Positions 1 through 9,863 of a stretch of DNA of 64,000 nt are shown here, one piece after another. Position 1 is the first letter of the stretch. Every line of letters begins with the position of its first letter. The DNA is from Pseudozyma flocculosa PF-1 (lineage: Eukaryota > Basidiomycota > Ustilaginomycetes > Ustilaginales > Ustilaginaceae): contig NW_006920887.1 of the NCBI RefSeq assembly GCF_000417875.1, positions 187,361-251,360 of the forward strand, read 5' to 3'. The notes beneath the pieces were generated by a model. That model was not told the origin of the DNA, did not search any database, and saw nothing but the letters and a program-made list of their open reading frames with translations. Made by a program: the position numbers and the translations under genes.

Positions 1-497
1 CTGCCCTGGCTGACAGACGCTCTTCGGATCCGCGCGTTGCAGGCGGGAAATTCCAGCGGGCGCCGGTGAGTCGCTCAAAGCCGGGAAGGGCGAAGGGGCA
101 AGGAGGGCGATCGCAGCCGCCGCACCGCTAGCAAACCCGCCCGGCAGGTCCCAAGCAAGCCACGCTCACCCAACGCACCCCGTCGTCGGCCTTTCTTCTC
201 CACACTCCATCATCCCTCGATCCCGGCTTTTCACCGCACACACCAGCAGATCTCTACCAGTGAGTGACTCTCACGCTCGCAGACCGCAGCAGGAAGCGAC
301 GCCGAAAGGCGCTGTGCGGCTGCTGGGAGCGCCACTGCGGCGACCGGTGCCCTGACAATCTTATTCCTCGTTCCCCTTCCTGCTTCGTCCGTCTCGCCTC
401 TGTCGCTCGCCGTCTCCGCCATCCCGCTATCACTGTCGACCGCTTCCACTTGAACCATCGTCAAATCACCCATCGGCTACCCTCCGCCCGCGCAGCA
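1..497. other. Upstream region of COX9
   Basis: No gene is supported here. The last 150 bases before the ATG at 498 are pyrimidine-rich, as expected for a fungal 5' leader. Small overlapping open frames in this stretch have no recognisable content. Confidence 0.5.
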
Positions 498-1063
498 ATG
501 CCCGTCGGAGCCATCGCACCCATCACCGGAAAGCTGCGCAAGCGCCTTATCCTCGACCTCTCCGTCGCCCTCGGTGGCGGTGTCGCCCTCGGATACGGCT
601 ACTGGTGAGCATTCCGAGGCGGTCCGAAGATATCCTGGGCAAAGGGTCGCGCGGGGTCAGATCGTCGAATGGGTGGAGGCGCCCCTGGCTCGGTCCGGAA
701 GTGCGGCAGCAGCGGCAGCAGCGGCGGATGGGAAGGATGCCTCGTCGTCATTGGATCGTGCCTCGCTGGGCATTCGAAACTGGCTGGCGGTGCAATTCTT
801 GTGACTAGATGCTCACAGCAGAGGCAGCAGACGCCAAGTTGGAGGAGCACTTGTGGCCAGGCGGTGGCGGAACAGGGGGAGCTGGCCCTCGTCTCGGTGC
901 AGGCCGCTCGTCCTTGGCAAGCCCTCGTCGCCGAATCCGAAACTCACACTGCCCGCTTCCTTGTCGCACCCCCCGCACGCACAGGTACGGCGTCCACATC
1001 CCCTCGGTCCAGCGCCGTGACGCCTTCTACGCCAAGCTCCAGGCGCAGCAGGCCGCCGAGTAG
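498..1063 (+). CDS. COX9: Cytochrome c oxidase subunit VIIa (COX9), two exons
   Basis: This is a small nuclear-encoded subunit of respiratory complex IV in the mitochondrial inner membrane. Exons 498-604 and 985-1063 join within a Trp codon (GTGAGC donor, ACAG acceptor) to give 61 residues, close to the usual size of fungal Cox9. The family pattern is clear: an N-terminal IAPITGKLRKR, one membrane segment at about residues 17-36 (LDLSVALGGGVALGYGYW), then a YGxHIPxVxRRDAFYAKL tail. The intron is 380 bases, long for this window, and I saw no extra exon in it. The gene converges with RTF2, 348 bases away. Identity rests on these motifs and on the length; the splice junction is inferred from phase. 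Confidence 0.87.
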
Positions 1064-1411
1064 ACCCTTGGACCTCGACCTCTGGACGCTCGCCGTGTGA
1101 CCATGACCAGCATGCTCATGTAGTGCTGCCGAGTCACGCCTGCTCCCAGGCGTCCGTCCGAGTGCAATCCGAAAACAAACCTCGCCTCTGTCCCGTGCCC
1201 TGTGCCAAGGCTTTCGTCCAGGCCACGCTGCGCCATCTTTGCCACCGACGAGGATGGGCGCGATCCGTGCAACGTGCAGTGCTCCTCGAATGCGCTCGGA
1301 ACGGTCACTAGAAATACAGGGGGTTGCAACGACAGGGATGGAAGGCCTCTCAGGTGGACAGGCACCACAGCTCGAGGCACCGACGAGCACGCAGGCCCAT
1401 CGCCACCCGAC
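1064..1411. other. Convergent 3' intergenic region COX9/RTF2
   Basis: These 348 bases lie between two gene 3' ends and probably hold both 3' UTRs. I see no gene or repeat of note. Confidence 0.5.
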
Positions 1412-2754
1412 TCAGCCCGAGCAGGTGCTGCGGTTCATCCAGCTCTCCTTGGTCGGCTTGCCGCCGGCGTCCTTGCCGGGCCCGTACAGGCTGGCGATGG
1501 CCGCACTGACGGGCTGAGCGCGGCTCTTGACGGCGGCATTCTGTTGCCGCGTCAACTCAGCCACCCGCATCGCTGCAGAGACGCCCGGCGCGGTGGCGCT
1601 CATGGTGGGCCGCGTCGATTCCTCGAGCTTGGCGCGCTTGGCTGACGGCGTGAGCGCATCGTCGAGGTCATTGTCGCCATCTCGTTCCGCGTCGCCAAGT
1701 CCATCTGCAGATCGACGCAGTGACGCAGCTTTGCCGTCGCCGCCGCCGCCACTGCCGTCATGCGCCAGCTCGGCCGTCAGCGCGGCAATCTTGGCTTCCC
1801 GCGCCGCCTTCTTCTCGGCCTTTTTCCGCTTCTTCTCCTCTCTCGTCGCGGCATCTTCGCCGCCGTCGGCCGCATGCCCGCCACCGTTGGCTGAGCCCGC
1901 CGCTTTAGTGGCCGCCTTTCGTGCGGCTTCCTTTGCGCGCGCCGCCTCCATGGCTTTGCGCATAGCGTCCTCTTCGCCGTTGGACGGGTTGATGACGACG
2001 ACTTGGCCGCCGGCTTCCGGCTCCTTGCCCTTGGCCAGGTTGCTGGCACGGAAGTCGGTGCCACAGAGCGGGCACTGGCGAAGGGTGTCGTCGCTGCCGT
2101 TCGTGGTGGCGGTGGTGGTGGTGGTGGTGGCGCTGGACGATGACGAGGGCCTGGTCGATTTGACCTCAGAGGCGATGGCGCGGAGGCCGCTTTCGCTCAT
2201 GACGCAGCCGCAGGGCTGGAGGTAGACGAAGCGGTACTTGCCGTTCATGTCCTTGGAGGTGAGCGGGCAGATGAAGGGGGCGGCGTTGGACTCGGACGAG
2301 GTGCTGGTGGGCGAAGGCGGGCGGAAGTTTGGGTTCTTTGTGAGCTTGAGCTCGCGTACGTCCTTGAGGCCGCGGATGTGGCCGGCTGCGATGTCGTCGA
2401 TGCCGCCCTTTGGACGGTCGCCGCGGTGGAGGAGGTAGTGGACGACGGCGTCCTTGTTGTAGAGGCGGCCGAGGGCGTCTGAGACGATGGGTGCGCGCAG
2501 AGGCTGGCGAGAGAGGGTGCAGAGCGACCAGAGGGCCTGGCGGATGGTCTCTGGATCGGCCTTTTCCAGGACGGCCTTTGTGCGGACGAGCTCGTCGCGG
2601 CGAGCGATGGATCCTCCGTCGTTGCCCTGGCAGCGGAGACGAGGCGGGTCGGAGCAGAGATGTGGAGGGGCCAGGCGGAGGTCAGTACGGTCGACTCGAC
2701 TGGCGCAAGGATATGGAGCGATGGCAGTGGCCCATAGAGGTGTCTGCTTACCAT
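1412..2754 (-). CDS. RTF2: Replication termination factor 2 (RTF2) with a start-codon-only first exon
   Basis: RTF2-family proteins act at stalled or terminating replication forks and have also been linked to splicing. The coding exons are 2752-2754 (only the ATG) and 1412-2626, split by a 125-base intron with a GTAAGC donor and CAG acceptor; the join restores the family start MGNDGGSIARRDELV. The product is 405 residues. The N-terminal half holds the RTF2 domain, including a RING-like segment with CPLTSKDMNGKYRFVYLQPCG and a later CPLCGTDF, separated by a Ser/Thr-rich loop. The C-terminal half is Lys/Ala/Glu-rich (KKRKKAEKKAAREAK) and likely coiled or nucleic-acid-contacting. It is divergent from RPB7 across a shared 0.8-kb upstream region. 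An ORF-only prediction would miss the ATG exon and read into intron sequence. Confidence 0.9.
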
Positions 2755-3573
2755 TGCGAGGAGTGTGGATAGGTGAGTGCTTGAGGAGTGTGCCAAAAGG
2801 AGCGGTGCTGTGGCCTGGTAAAGTGGTGGAAGAAGGGATCCAAGGTGCCGAGGTGGGGAGGGAAGTAGGGTGGCGCCGACGACTGCGCAGCGGCAAGGCC
2901 CCCAGGCAGGCGGCGCCGCAGGGTCTGGCCGAGGGTGGCCAGGCCAGGCCAGGCTAGGCCTAGGCTAGGTCAGGGCCCGCCTGGAAGCAAGCCGCGGCGG
3001 CCAGTGGAGAAAAGGCGACCTGGACTCAGGCCGCACTCTCTTCCGTCTTCCGAAGGCAGAGGCGCGCCCCCGCTGCCCCAAGCCGCTCCTTGTCCCTTCT
3101 CCTCATCCTACCATCACCCATCGCCCTACCCTTTCTCCTTTACCCTTGCCGCTCTGCTACGCACCGTCATTGTGCCACGCTCTGACGCCCTGCTCTGCTC
3201 CCACGGTCCGTGTGCGATCCGCCACTGCGGACATCTGCTGCAATCTCTGGGCGCAGTCTCGATTCGACAGGCACCGACCCACGCCTCACCCCATCGACTG
3301 GACAGCACCGGCAGCGCCCTGTCATCCGTTATTGACAGCCAGCCGAAGGGCAAAGGATCGAGAGGCGAGTGTGGACCGCGCATCAGAGGGACGACACTGC
3401 CCGACGACCGCCCACACGCCTCTCAGCCCGGATCGCTGTAGGCCAGGTCGGCAGAGACGAGCCCAGTCACGCCGCAAGCACAAGCGTCCGTGACCCTGGC
3501 TCCAAGGTAGCAAGCGGACACTACTCGAACAGCCTGTACAGTACGCATCCTCGACACTCGACCGCCTCTCAAG
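2755..3573. promoter_or_regulatory. Divergent promoter region RTF2/RPB7
   Basis: This 819-base spacer separates two outward-pointing genes and presumably contains both promoters. Near 2936-2972 there is a GGCCAGGCCAGGCTAGGCCTAGG-like short tandem array. No clear TATA box was seen. Confidence 0.45.
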
Positions 3574-4705
3574 ATGTTCTTTCTCGTGAGTGGATGATGG
3601 CCAGGCCTTGTCGCCCACGGGTCCCTTTCTGAACTCGCACTGACATCTCCATTGACCTCGGACACGCCCACGAACTACACAGCAAGAGCTCGAGCACCGC
3701 ACGGAGCTGCATCCGTCCTACTTCGGCCCGTCAATGATCGAATTCCGTAAGTGGACGCTCGCGGAGCTCAAAGCCAAACGCGGCTCTGGCCCGGCCGCTC
3801 ATCCACTCGCCTTGCCCTTCCTGCCCCTACCCCCTGCTTGTACCAAACAGTCGATCAAAAGCTCAGAGACGACGTCGAGGGGACATGTACGGGCAGATAT
3901 GTGAGTCTGAGATCGGGGGCACCGCATCTTGCACGCCCGAGGACGCAGCAGCTGACGAGGCTCGCGAGGCCTCATCCGCATTCCAGGGCTACATCATCAA
4001 GGTCATCGGCATCAAGGAGGTGGGACAGGGCAAGGTGATGCCAGGGACGGGTCTGGCGCAATTCACGAGCACGTACCAGGCCATCGTGCTCCGGCCGGTA
4101 AGGATCACGGCGCACGCGCTCAGCTTCGACCCGGCTGCCTCTGCTCAAGCGACCGCGCACTGACAGCAACCTTGTCCTCCGTCTGCCCATCTGCGCACTT
4201 CGTCGCGCGCGATACCGGGACTGCAGTTCAAGGGCGAGGTGGTGGATGCCAAGATCACCAACGTCAACAAGATGGGCTTCTTCGCCGAAGTCGGGCCGCT
4301 CAATGTCTTTGTGTCGTCGCACCTCATCCCGATCGAGTACAAGTTCCAGCCAGAGTCGAACCCGCCAGAGTTCGTATCGGCACACGATGTGAGTCGGCCG
4401 CGCAGACGCCACGCTGCGATGGACGTCGTGATGGGCTCGGGCTGAACACGCGGACCCCATCTACGCTGCGATCGTGTGACGGCGCGGTAGAACCTGGTCA
4501 AGGGACGCAAAGTCAGGCTCAAAATCGTCGGTACGAGGGTGGACGCCAACGAGATTGTGAGTTTGCGCTTCGTCCGCTGTTGTTCGCCCCTTGGACTTGG
4601 CGGCGACTTGGACGCGCTCGGAGACTGACGAGCTGCGTCCGTTGGCACCCGACCCTGCAGTTTGCCATCGGGACGATGAAGGAGGACTACCTCGGTCCCT
4701 TTTAG
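3574..4705 (+). CDS. RPB7: RNA polymerase II subunit RPB7, seven exons
   Basis: RPB7 pairs with RPB4 to form the stalk of RNA polymerase II and contacts nascent RNA. The exons are 3574-3585, 3683-3746, 3851-3900, 3987-4097, 4227-4388, 4491-4556 and 4661-4705. All junctions keep phase and the product is 169 residues, against about 171 in yeast. The N-terminal RNP-like domain shows LHPSYFGPSM and DVEGTCTGRYGYI. The C-terminal S1/OB domain shows FKGEVVDAKITNVNKMGFFA, VGPLNVFVSSHLIP and VRLKIVGTR, and the end is IGTMKEDYLGPF. The first exon encodes only MFFL. The introns are 86-129 bases and mostly begin GTGAGT or GTAAGT. The protein is highly conserved, so the exon model is firm. Confidence 0.95.
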
Positions 4706-5098
4706 GCGTCGTGGCGTGGGACCCGGGTTCTCATCCCGCGTCTGCGCACCCGTCTGCGCACCTGCATGCCTGTACCTTGCCATGCATGCAATCGTCCGGG
4801 GCTCACCTAGCTCGGTGTCTCTCGTCGTGCGCTTGGACGGACAACGGTCTGCACCACCCGAACGTCACACACGATCGCGAGCGCAACGTGTCCAGTGGCG
4901 CAGTCCGACTGCGTGAGGGGTCAGGGAATGCGGGCAAGAAACAGCTGCCGCTGCTGGATTTTAGTGAAGAAAGACGACCACGCAGTCCAATGCTCGCCAG
5001 AGTGGATACACGGAGAGGGGAGGAGTGGCACAAATCTAGATTCCTCGGACTCGGACGGACAGAGGGATGGACAGAGGGGTGGACAGAGGGATGGCCCA
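4706..5098. other. Convergent 3' region RPB7/SSZ1 with a short minisatellite
   Basis: This region lies between two gene 3' ends. It includes an approximate tandem array of a GGACAGAGGGAT-type unit at about 5052-5094, ending just before the SSZ1 stop codon. No gene is supported. Confidence 0.5.
5050..5095. repeat. Short GGACAGAGG-type tandem repeat
   Basis: Three to four imperfect copies of a 12-base unit (GGATGGACAGAG) lie at the 3' end of SSZ1. The array is visible by eye. Confidence 0.6.
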
Positions 5099-7063
5099 CT
5101 ACGCCTTGGCCTGGGCAGCGACGTCCTTGTCGCCCTCCTCCCTCGCCGTGACCGAGACGCCAGACGAGGCATCGACGACAATCTCGACCTCGAGCTTCTT
5201 GGCGCCCTTGGATTTGAGGGCGACGAGGAGCTCGACGACCTTGGCCGCGGGCTTGGTCACGGCCGTCTTGACCTCCTCGGGCTCGAGCGGCTCGTCGTCC
5301 TCGTCATCCTCGTCGGCGGGTGGTGGCGCGATGGTGTCGACGCGCACCGTCTCGTCGCCCTCTGCGAAAGTCAACGCCACCTGGCCGGCACCCTGCGCGA
5401 CGGGGAGGCGGTACGTCCTTCGCACCGGCAGCGGCGTGTGGGCCGGGACGAGGGTGACGAAGAGCTTGCCGTCGACGACCTGCTTGTCGTCGCTTCCCTT
5501 GGGGGCGTCGAGCACCAGGCCAAACGGCTTGGACGTGGCCGCCGCCTTGAGCTCGGCCACCTCGGCGGCCGGCTTAAAGGGCAGCGACGAGAGCAGCTTG
5601 CCCTCGACGTTTTCCGACGGCGTCGCGGCAATCAGCTGGGCCTGGACGGCGCAGCCGCGTGCAATGACCTGGTCGGCGTCAATCGAGCCCGTGATGCGCG
5701 TCGTCTCGCTCTCCTCGGGGAAGAGCATCGAGAGGCGATCGACGAGGCCCGTCAGCTTGGCCGAGCCGCCGGCGAGGATGACCTCGTCGACCTGGCACGC
5801 CTCGAGCGACGCCTGCTGCAGCGCCTTTTCGACCGTCGCCGCCACCTTGCCGTACGACGGGCCGGCCAGCATGTCGAAGCGCATCCGGTTGACGCTTCCG
5901 GTAAAGTCGATGCCCTCGGCCAGCGACTCGACGCTGCACTGGGCCGAGTTGGACGCCGAGAGGGCGCGCTTGGTGAACTCGGCCTCGTTGCGCAGCTTGG
6001 CCCACGCGCGCTTGTCCGAGTCGCCGATGGTGACCTTGGTCTTCTTTGTGAACTCCTTTGCAAAGAAGTTGATGAGCGCCTGGTCCAGCGCGAAGCCGCC
6101 GACGCTCGAGTCGTGGACCGAGGCGAGGGCCGAGTAGATGCCGCCGCGAGCCGCGACGACGGTGACGTCGGTCGAGGAGCCGCCCATGTCGACGACGACG
6201 ACGTTGCGGTCGAGCTCCTTGCCGTGCGGGTACGGGGCGCTCTCGACGCCGTCGGGGGCCGATGGCAGCTTGCCGGGGCCCGAAGGGCTGGTGAGGCCGT
6301 AGGCGGCGAGGGCGGCGGCGGGGGCAGCGATCGTCTGCAACACGATGAGGCCGGCCTCGGTGGCGGCTGCCTTGAGGGCGGCGATCTGGGCCTCGGAGTA
6401 CCACTGGGGCACGCTGAGGACGGCGCCGGCGATGGGGACGCCCGAGAGGAAGTCCTTTGCGGTGAGGAAGAGGGAGCGGAGGAAGCGGACGGCGACGTCG
6501 TGGGCGGTCAGGACGGTCTCCTTGTCGTCGATGGTGACCTTGAAGGCGGGTGCGCCGTTGTGGTCGATGACGGCGGCCGAGGCGCGGTCCTTTTCGGCGT
6601 CGGTGAGGTCGCTGAAGCTGCGGCCGAGGAGGTTGACGAAGCGGTCAATGACGTTGGGGGCGTTGCGGATGAGCTGCGGGGTGGCCTGGTTGCCCATGTA
6701 GACCTGGTCGCCGTTGAAAGCGATGCGGGTGGCAATCTGACGCTCGCCGTCCTCGTTGGCGATGACATCGGCGCGGCCGCTGGGATAGCGGGCGGCGGCA
6801 GGGGTTGCGGAATAGGGAGGCGGGGGAGACAGAGGCACAGACAGCCGTGATGAGGAGATAAGATGCAGATGAAGATGCAGATGAAGATGAAGATGAAGAT
6901 AAAGGAGAACAGCGAATGATCAAGGCGGTGTCAGCAGGGCGAGAGAAGTTCTGAGGATCCACCGAGCCTCGAGGGGTGGCACTCACTGCTGGTTGATGCA
7001 TGCGATGCTGCCATACGAGTGGCCGAGGTTGATGCCGATGACGGCTCCAGCGGACTCGGTCAT
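5099..7063 (-). CDS. SSZ1: Ribosome-associated Hsp70 homologue SSZ1
   Basis: SSZ1 is the atypical Hsp70 that pairs with zuotin in the ribosome-associated complex and assists nascent-chain folding. Exons 6987-7063 and 5099-6779 join across a 207-base intron in phase to give 585 residues, somewhat longer than yeast Ssz1 (538). The start MTESAGAVIGINLGHSYGSI matches the Hsp70 phosphate-binding region. Further on are VIANEDGERQIATRIAF, VDMGGSSTDVTVV (the phosphate 2 region), DEVILAGGSAKLTGLVDRL and an SSZ1-like short C-terminal domain rather than a full substrate-binding lid. An acidic loop (ADEDDEDDEPLEPEE) lies near residue 510. The gene is divergent from RNH203. The intron carries a GATGAA/GATGCA microsatellite. 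Assignment to SSZ1 rather than SSA or SSB rests on the divergent sequence and short C-terminus. Confidence 0.92.
6861..6903. repeat. GATGAA/GATGCA microsatellite in SSZ1 intron 1
   Basis: An imperfect trinucleotide/hexanucleotide array (AAGATG, CAGATG units) lies within the only intron of SSZ1. It is visible directly. Confidence 0.75.
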
Positions 7064-7724
7064 TGTGCAAACTGTGCGTGTATGGGACGGGGAGACGGTG
7101 ATGGGAGAGGGGCCGAGAAGAGGGTGCGATGGAAGGAGCGTCGTCGAGGGTGATGGCCGGGAAGAAAGCCAGCAGGAGGCCTAGGGCAACGGCCAACCGC
7201 CTGCCACCAGGCCCTCCGCTGGGGGACAAGGACGAGAAGATCGCTTCCGAAGTTTTGACGCTGGCACGGGTAGTGGGCCGACGTCGGGGCGGACGCACCC
7301 AGACGGCCACTCTGCGCTGGGGCCAGCAGAGGGCAGGACAGGAAAAAAATCCTCGGGAAATTGGAGAAGAAAATTAAAAATCTGCACCCCTCTGGCCCAC
7401 CGTTGCACCAACTTGGCTATGCCCCCACATTCCCGAAGTCCGAGGCCCGAATGGATGGCCACCCATCTGCCTCGATTCTCGATCACGACCTGGCCCGCTG
7501 ATTGGCTGGCGTGCAGGAAGCGGAGCCGACACGGGGCCGGCCTGCCTCTGGCTCTCTGTACGCGACGCGCCTGGAAGCCTGGCGAGCGGGCAGGTGTTGG
7601 TTCCGGCCAGGCCAGGCCAGCTAAGGTCCGGCAAGGGTGTTGGTCCGCTCACGGCGTACCCCTGCCCGTGCGCCACCATCCCTCCGGCCTACTTCTTCCA
7701 CACCTGCACAGACGACGACCAAAG
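7064..7724. promoter_or_regulatory. Divergent promoter region SSZ1/RNH203
   Basis: This 661-base spacer lies between outward-pointing genes. It includes an A-rich patch near 7345-7380 and an ATTGG (inverted CCAAT) near 7500. No TATA box is obvious. Confidence 0.45.
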
Positions 7725-8635
7725 ATGACGGTCTCGCTCCTTCCGCCGCCGCTTTACCTCGACGCCTCGAGCGAGGCGGGCGGGCTGCCACCGGTACAGG
7801 CCAACCTCATGCCCTTCCACATCGACTACTCGGGCCCGGCCCCCATCGACGCGTTCATGGTGCTGCGCCAGGCAGAGGGGCACGAGGACGAGACACCTGG
7901 CGCGGAAAGCCATGATCCGACCGCCGTAACGGCAAAACCCACCGCCGAGAGCCTTGTCTCGGCCTTCCGCGGCAGAACGATCCAGTCGACCCAGCTGCCC
8001 TTGCCCAAAGGATATGTCGGGCGCATCGTCAGCGCATCGACGTCCGTCGTGCCGTCTGCAACACCCGCGTCGAGTGGCCCGGAAGTCGACCCGGACCGAC
8101 CGTCGTCTGCAAAGAAGGCCAGGCTCGACGCAGCCGCCTCGTCACGGGCGCAGCGCAACCGGTTGCCTCCACCACCCAAGCCCGCAAAGATGCAGCGCTT
8201 CTCCATGGACGACGAGGACGACGATGAACAAGAAGAGGACGAAGAAGAGGACGAAGACCATGACGAGCGCGCAGAGGCAGGGAACGGCCTGGATGGGCTT
8301 CCGACGCAGGGGAGAGACGGCGCGGGCAACGACGGCGACGACGACCCAGAGCCCGCTCAACTTGCATCGCCAGCGGAACCTGCGCAACCAGAAGTCCGGC
8401 AAATGCTCAGGCCCATCGCTGCCATGGCCGACGATGCGATACGCGTATGGGGTCCCGACGGTCCCGTCGATCGCGGCGACGACGTCTTCTTCCGCACCGT
8501 CGAGGAGTGGGTCGGCGTCGTCTGCGCAGAGGTGAGTCGGCCGCTCCACCACCGTGCGCCCCTGCCACCCACATGCTCACCAGACCCGCTGCGGCGTCCT
8601 CCGTCTCCGCTTTCCCTCAGATTCACGCAGATTGA
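7725..8635 (+). CDS. RNH203: Probable ribonuclease H2 subunit C (RNH203)
   Basis: RNase H2 removes ribonucleotides embedded in DNA and degrades RNA:DNA hybrids; subunit C is a non-catalytic scaffold. Exons 7725-8531 and 8621-8635 (89-base intron) give 273 residues. Family-like features are the N-terminal NLMPFHIDYSGPAPIDAFM, then FRGRTIQSTQLPLPKGYVGRIV, and a C-terminal DDVFFRTVEEWVGVVCAEIHAD; the last four residues come from exon 2. Between them is a low-complexity insertion (about residues 115-230) with PPPPKP and a long Asp/Glu run at about 163-187. These subunits are poorly conserved, so the call depends on the FRGR...PxGYxG core and the order of blocks. The gene converges on the first secreted-protein gene 120 bases downstream. 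Confidence 0.75.
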
Positions 8636-8755
8636 CAGCGATTCAAGACGGCCTGCCTTGCGCGCGCAGCAAAATCACATGTAAGATGAGACAGGCCAGC
8701 AAGGGAAGAGAAGCACAAGGAGGCCTGCGCGATGCCTGAAACCAGGTGCAACACT

Positions 8756-9694
8756 TCAGGTCTGCGGATACCCCTCGACGGACGCCCTCCTGACCTTGAT
8801 GAAACGCGTCTGCGGCTCGCCCTTCAAGGACGCCACCACCACTCTGCTGCGCTCGTCACCCGCCATTGCGTCCCTCTTGAGGTGGATGTTCAACACGCCC
8901 AGCACGCCGACGTTGCCCGACCCCTCGGTCTGCTGGTTGGACCCGACGATGAGGTTGAGGTTGCCGTCCGACTCGTTGTTGTCGCCGAGGATGAGGTTGA
9001 GGTTGCCCTGTCCGTCCTTGCCGCCCACCTCGTTGCCGTTGCCGAGGACGACGACGCCGTTGCCCGTCGCCGACGAATCCGTGTTGCTCCCGACCACGTT
9101 CCCGGACCCGACGACGGCGACGGCGTTGCCATTGAGCGAGCCTCGACCCACGCCCGGTCCCTGGCCGTTGTTGGATCCGATCTGGTTCTGCGCGACCGGA
9201 TCAAGGACGAGGTTCGAGTTGCCCGACCCGTTACCAACACTCACGTCCGCGGGCGTGTCGGAGGGCAAGCCGTTGCCGTTGTTGGATCCGTCTCCTTTCC
9301 CTCCGAGGACGAGGTTGCCATTGAGCGCCCCATTGGCCACCGCGACTCCTTGGTGGTCGTTGCCGTTGTTGCTGCCCACGCCCTGGCCGCCCACTGCGCC
9401 GTTTCCATTGAGCGCGCCGTTGAGCAGCGTCAGCGGCTTGGTCGACGAGGAGGAAGGCTCGGCGGCAGTAGCATTGCTGCTCGAGGTGCTGTCGGTGGAC
9501 ACGCTGGACGCGCGCCGTGCCTCGATGTCGGAGAGGCGCAGCAGGGAGACGGATCGAGCCTCGTGCTCGACTGCCCGTTCCAACTGCATTGCCGCGTCTG
9601 CGCCTTGTCCCGGAGAGCTTGTCGCGGGCGCCGCTTGAGACAGGCCCAGCAAGGCAGCCGCGACGATCGCGATCGCAGTCCTGTCGAGCTTCAT
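8756..9694 (-). CDS. Secreted Asn/Gly-repeat protein (312 aa)
   Basis: I do not recognise a named family. A signal peptide covers about residues 1-21 (MKLDRTAIAIVAAALLGLSQA). A Ser/Thr-rich stretch (about 60-85) follows, then from about residue 88 to 270 a run of imperfect repeats built on LNGN, VGGxGxGSNNGN and GNLNLILG/GNLNLIVG. The repeats alternate Asn/Gly with aliphatic residues, a spacing that could form a beta-solenoid with Asn ladders; that is inference. There is no cysteine in the protein. A basic tail (IHLKRDAMAGDERSRVVV, RFIKVRRASVEGYPQT) follows the repeats. It is a single-exon gene at the left edge of the secreted-protein island, and the composition resembles the seven-exon protein at 13.5 kb. 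A cell-wall or secreted surface role is plausible but unproven. Confidence 0.75.
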   Translation of the reverse strand: MKLDRTAIAIVAAALLGLSQAAPATSSPGQGADAAMQLERAVEHEARSVSLLRLSDIEARRASSVSTDSTSSSNATAAEPSSSSTKPLTLLNGALNGNGAVGGQGVGSNNGNDHQGVAVANGALNGNLVLGGKGDGSNNGNGLPSDTPADVSVGNGSGNSNLVLDPVAQNQIGSNNGQGPGVGRGSLNGNAVAVVGSGNVVGSNTDSSATGNGVVVLGNGNEVGGKDGQGNLNLILGDNNESDGNLNLIVGSNQQTEGSGNVGVLGVLNIHLKRDAMAGDERSRVVVASLKGEPQTRFIKVRRASVEGYPQT

Positions 9695-9851
9695 GGTGGA
9701 TCAAAAGAGCGGTACGGAAGGATCTCGATCGTCGTTTGGCGGTTAAGAAGTGGTAGCGGGCGCAGGGAGGTGGGAGATGCTGGCAGCGAGGGAGGCTTTG
9801 CAAAAGAATGTGGCAAGAACGATAGGCCGAGAGGGCGGGACGGGGGTCGGA

Positions 9852-9863
9852 GGGGGGGGGGGG
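9852..9863 (+). repeat. G12 homopolymer
   Basis: Twelve consecutive G residues occur upstream of the 312-aa secreted-protein gene. Confidence 0.9.

Noticed and set aside
4895..6850. A 651-codon plus-strand open frame over SSZ1
   Set aside because: Shadow frame of the Hsp70 gene; its translation is low-complexity Arg/Gly/Glu/Val with no family match.
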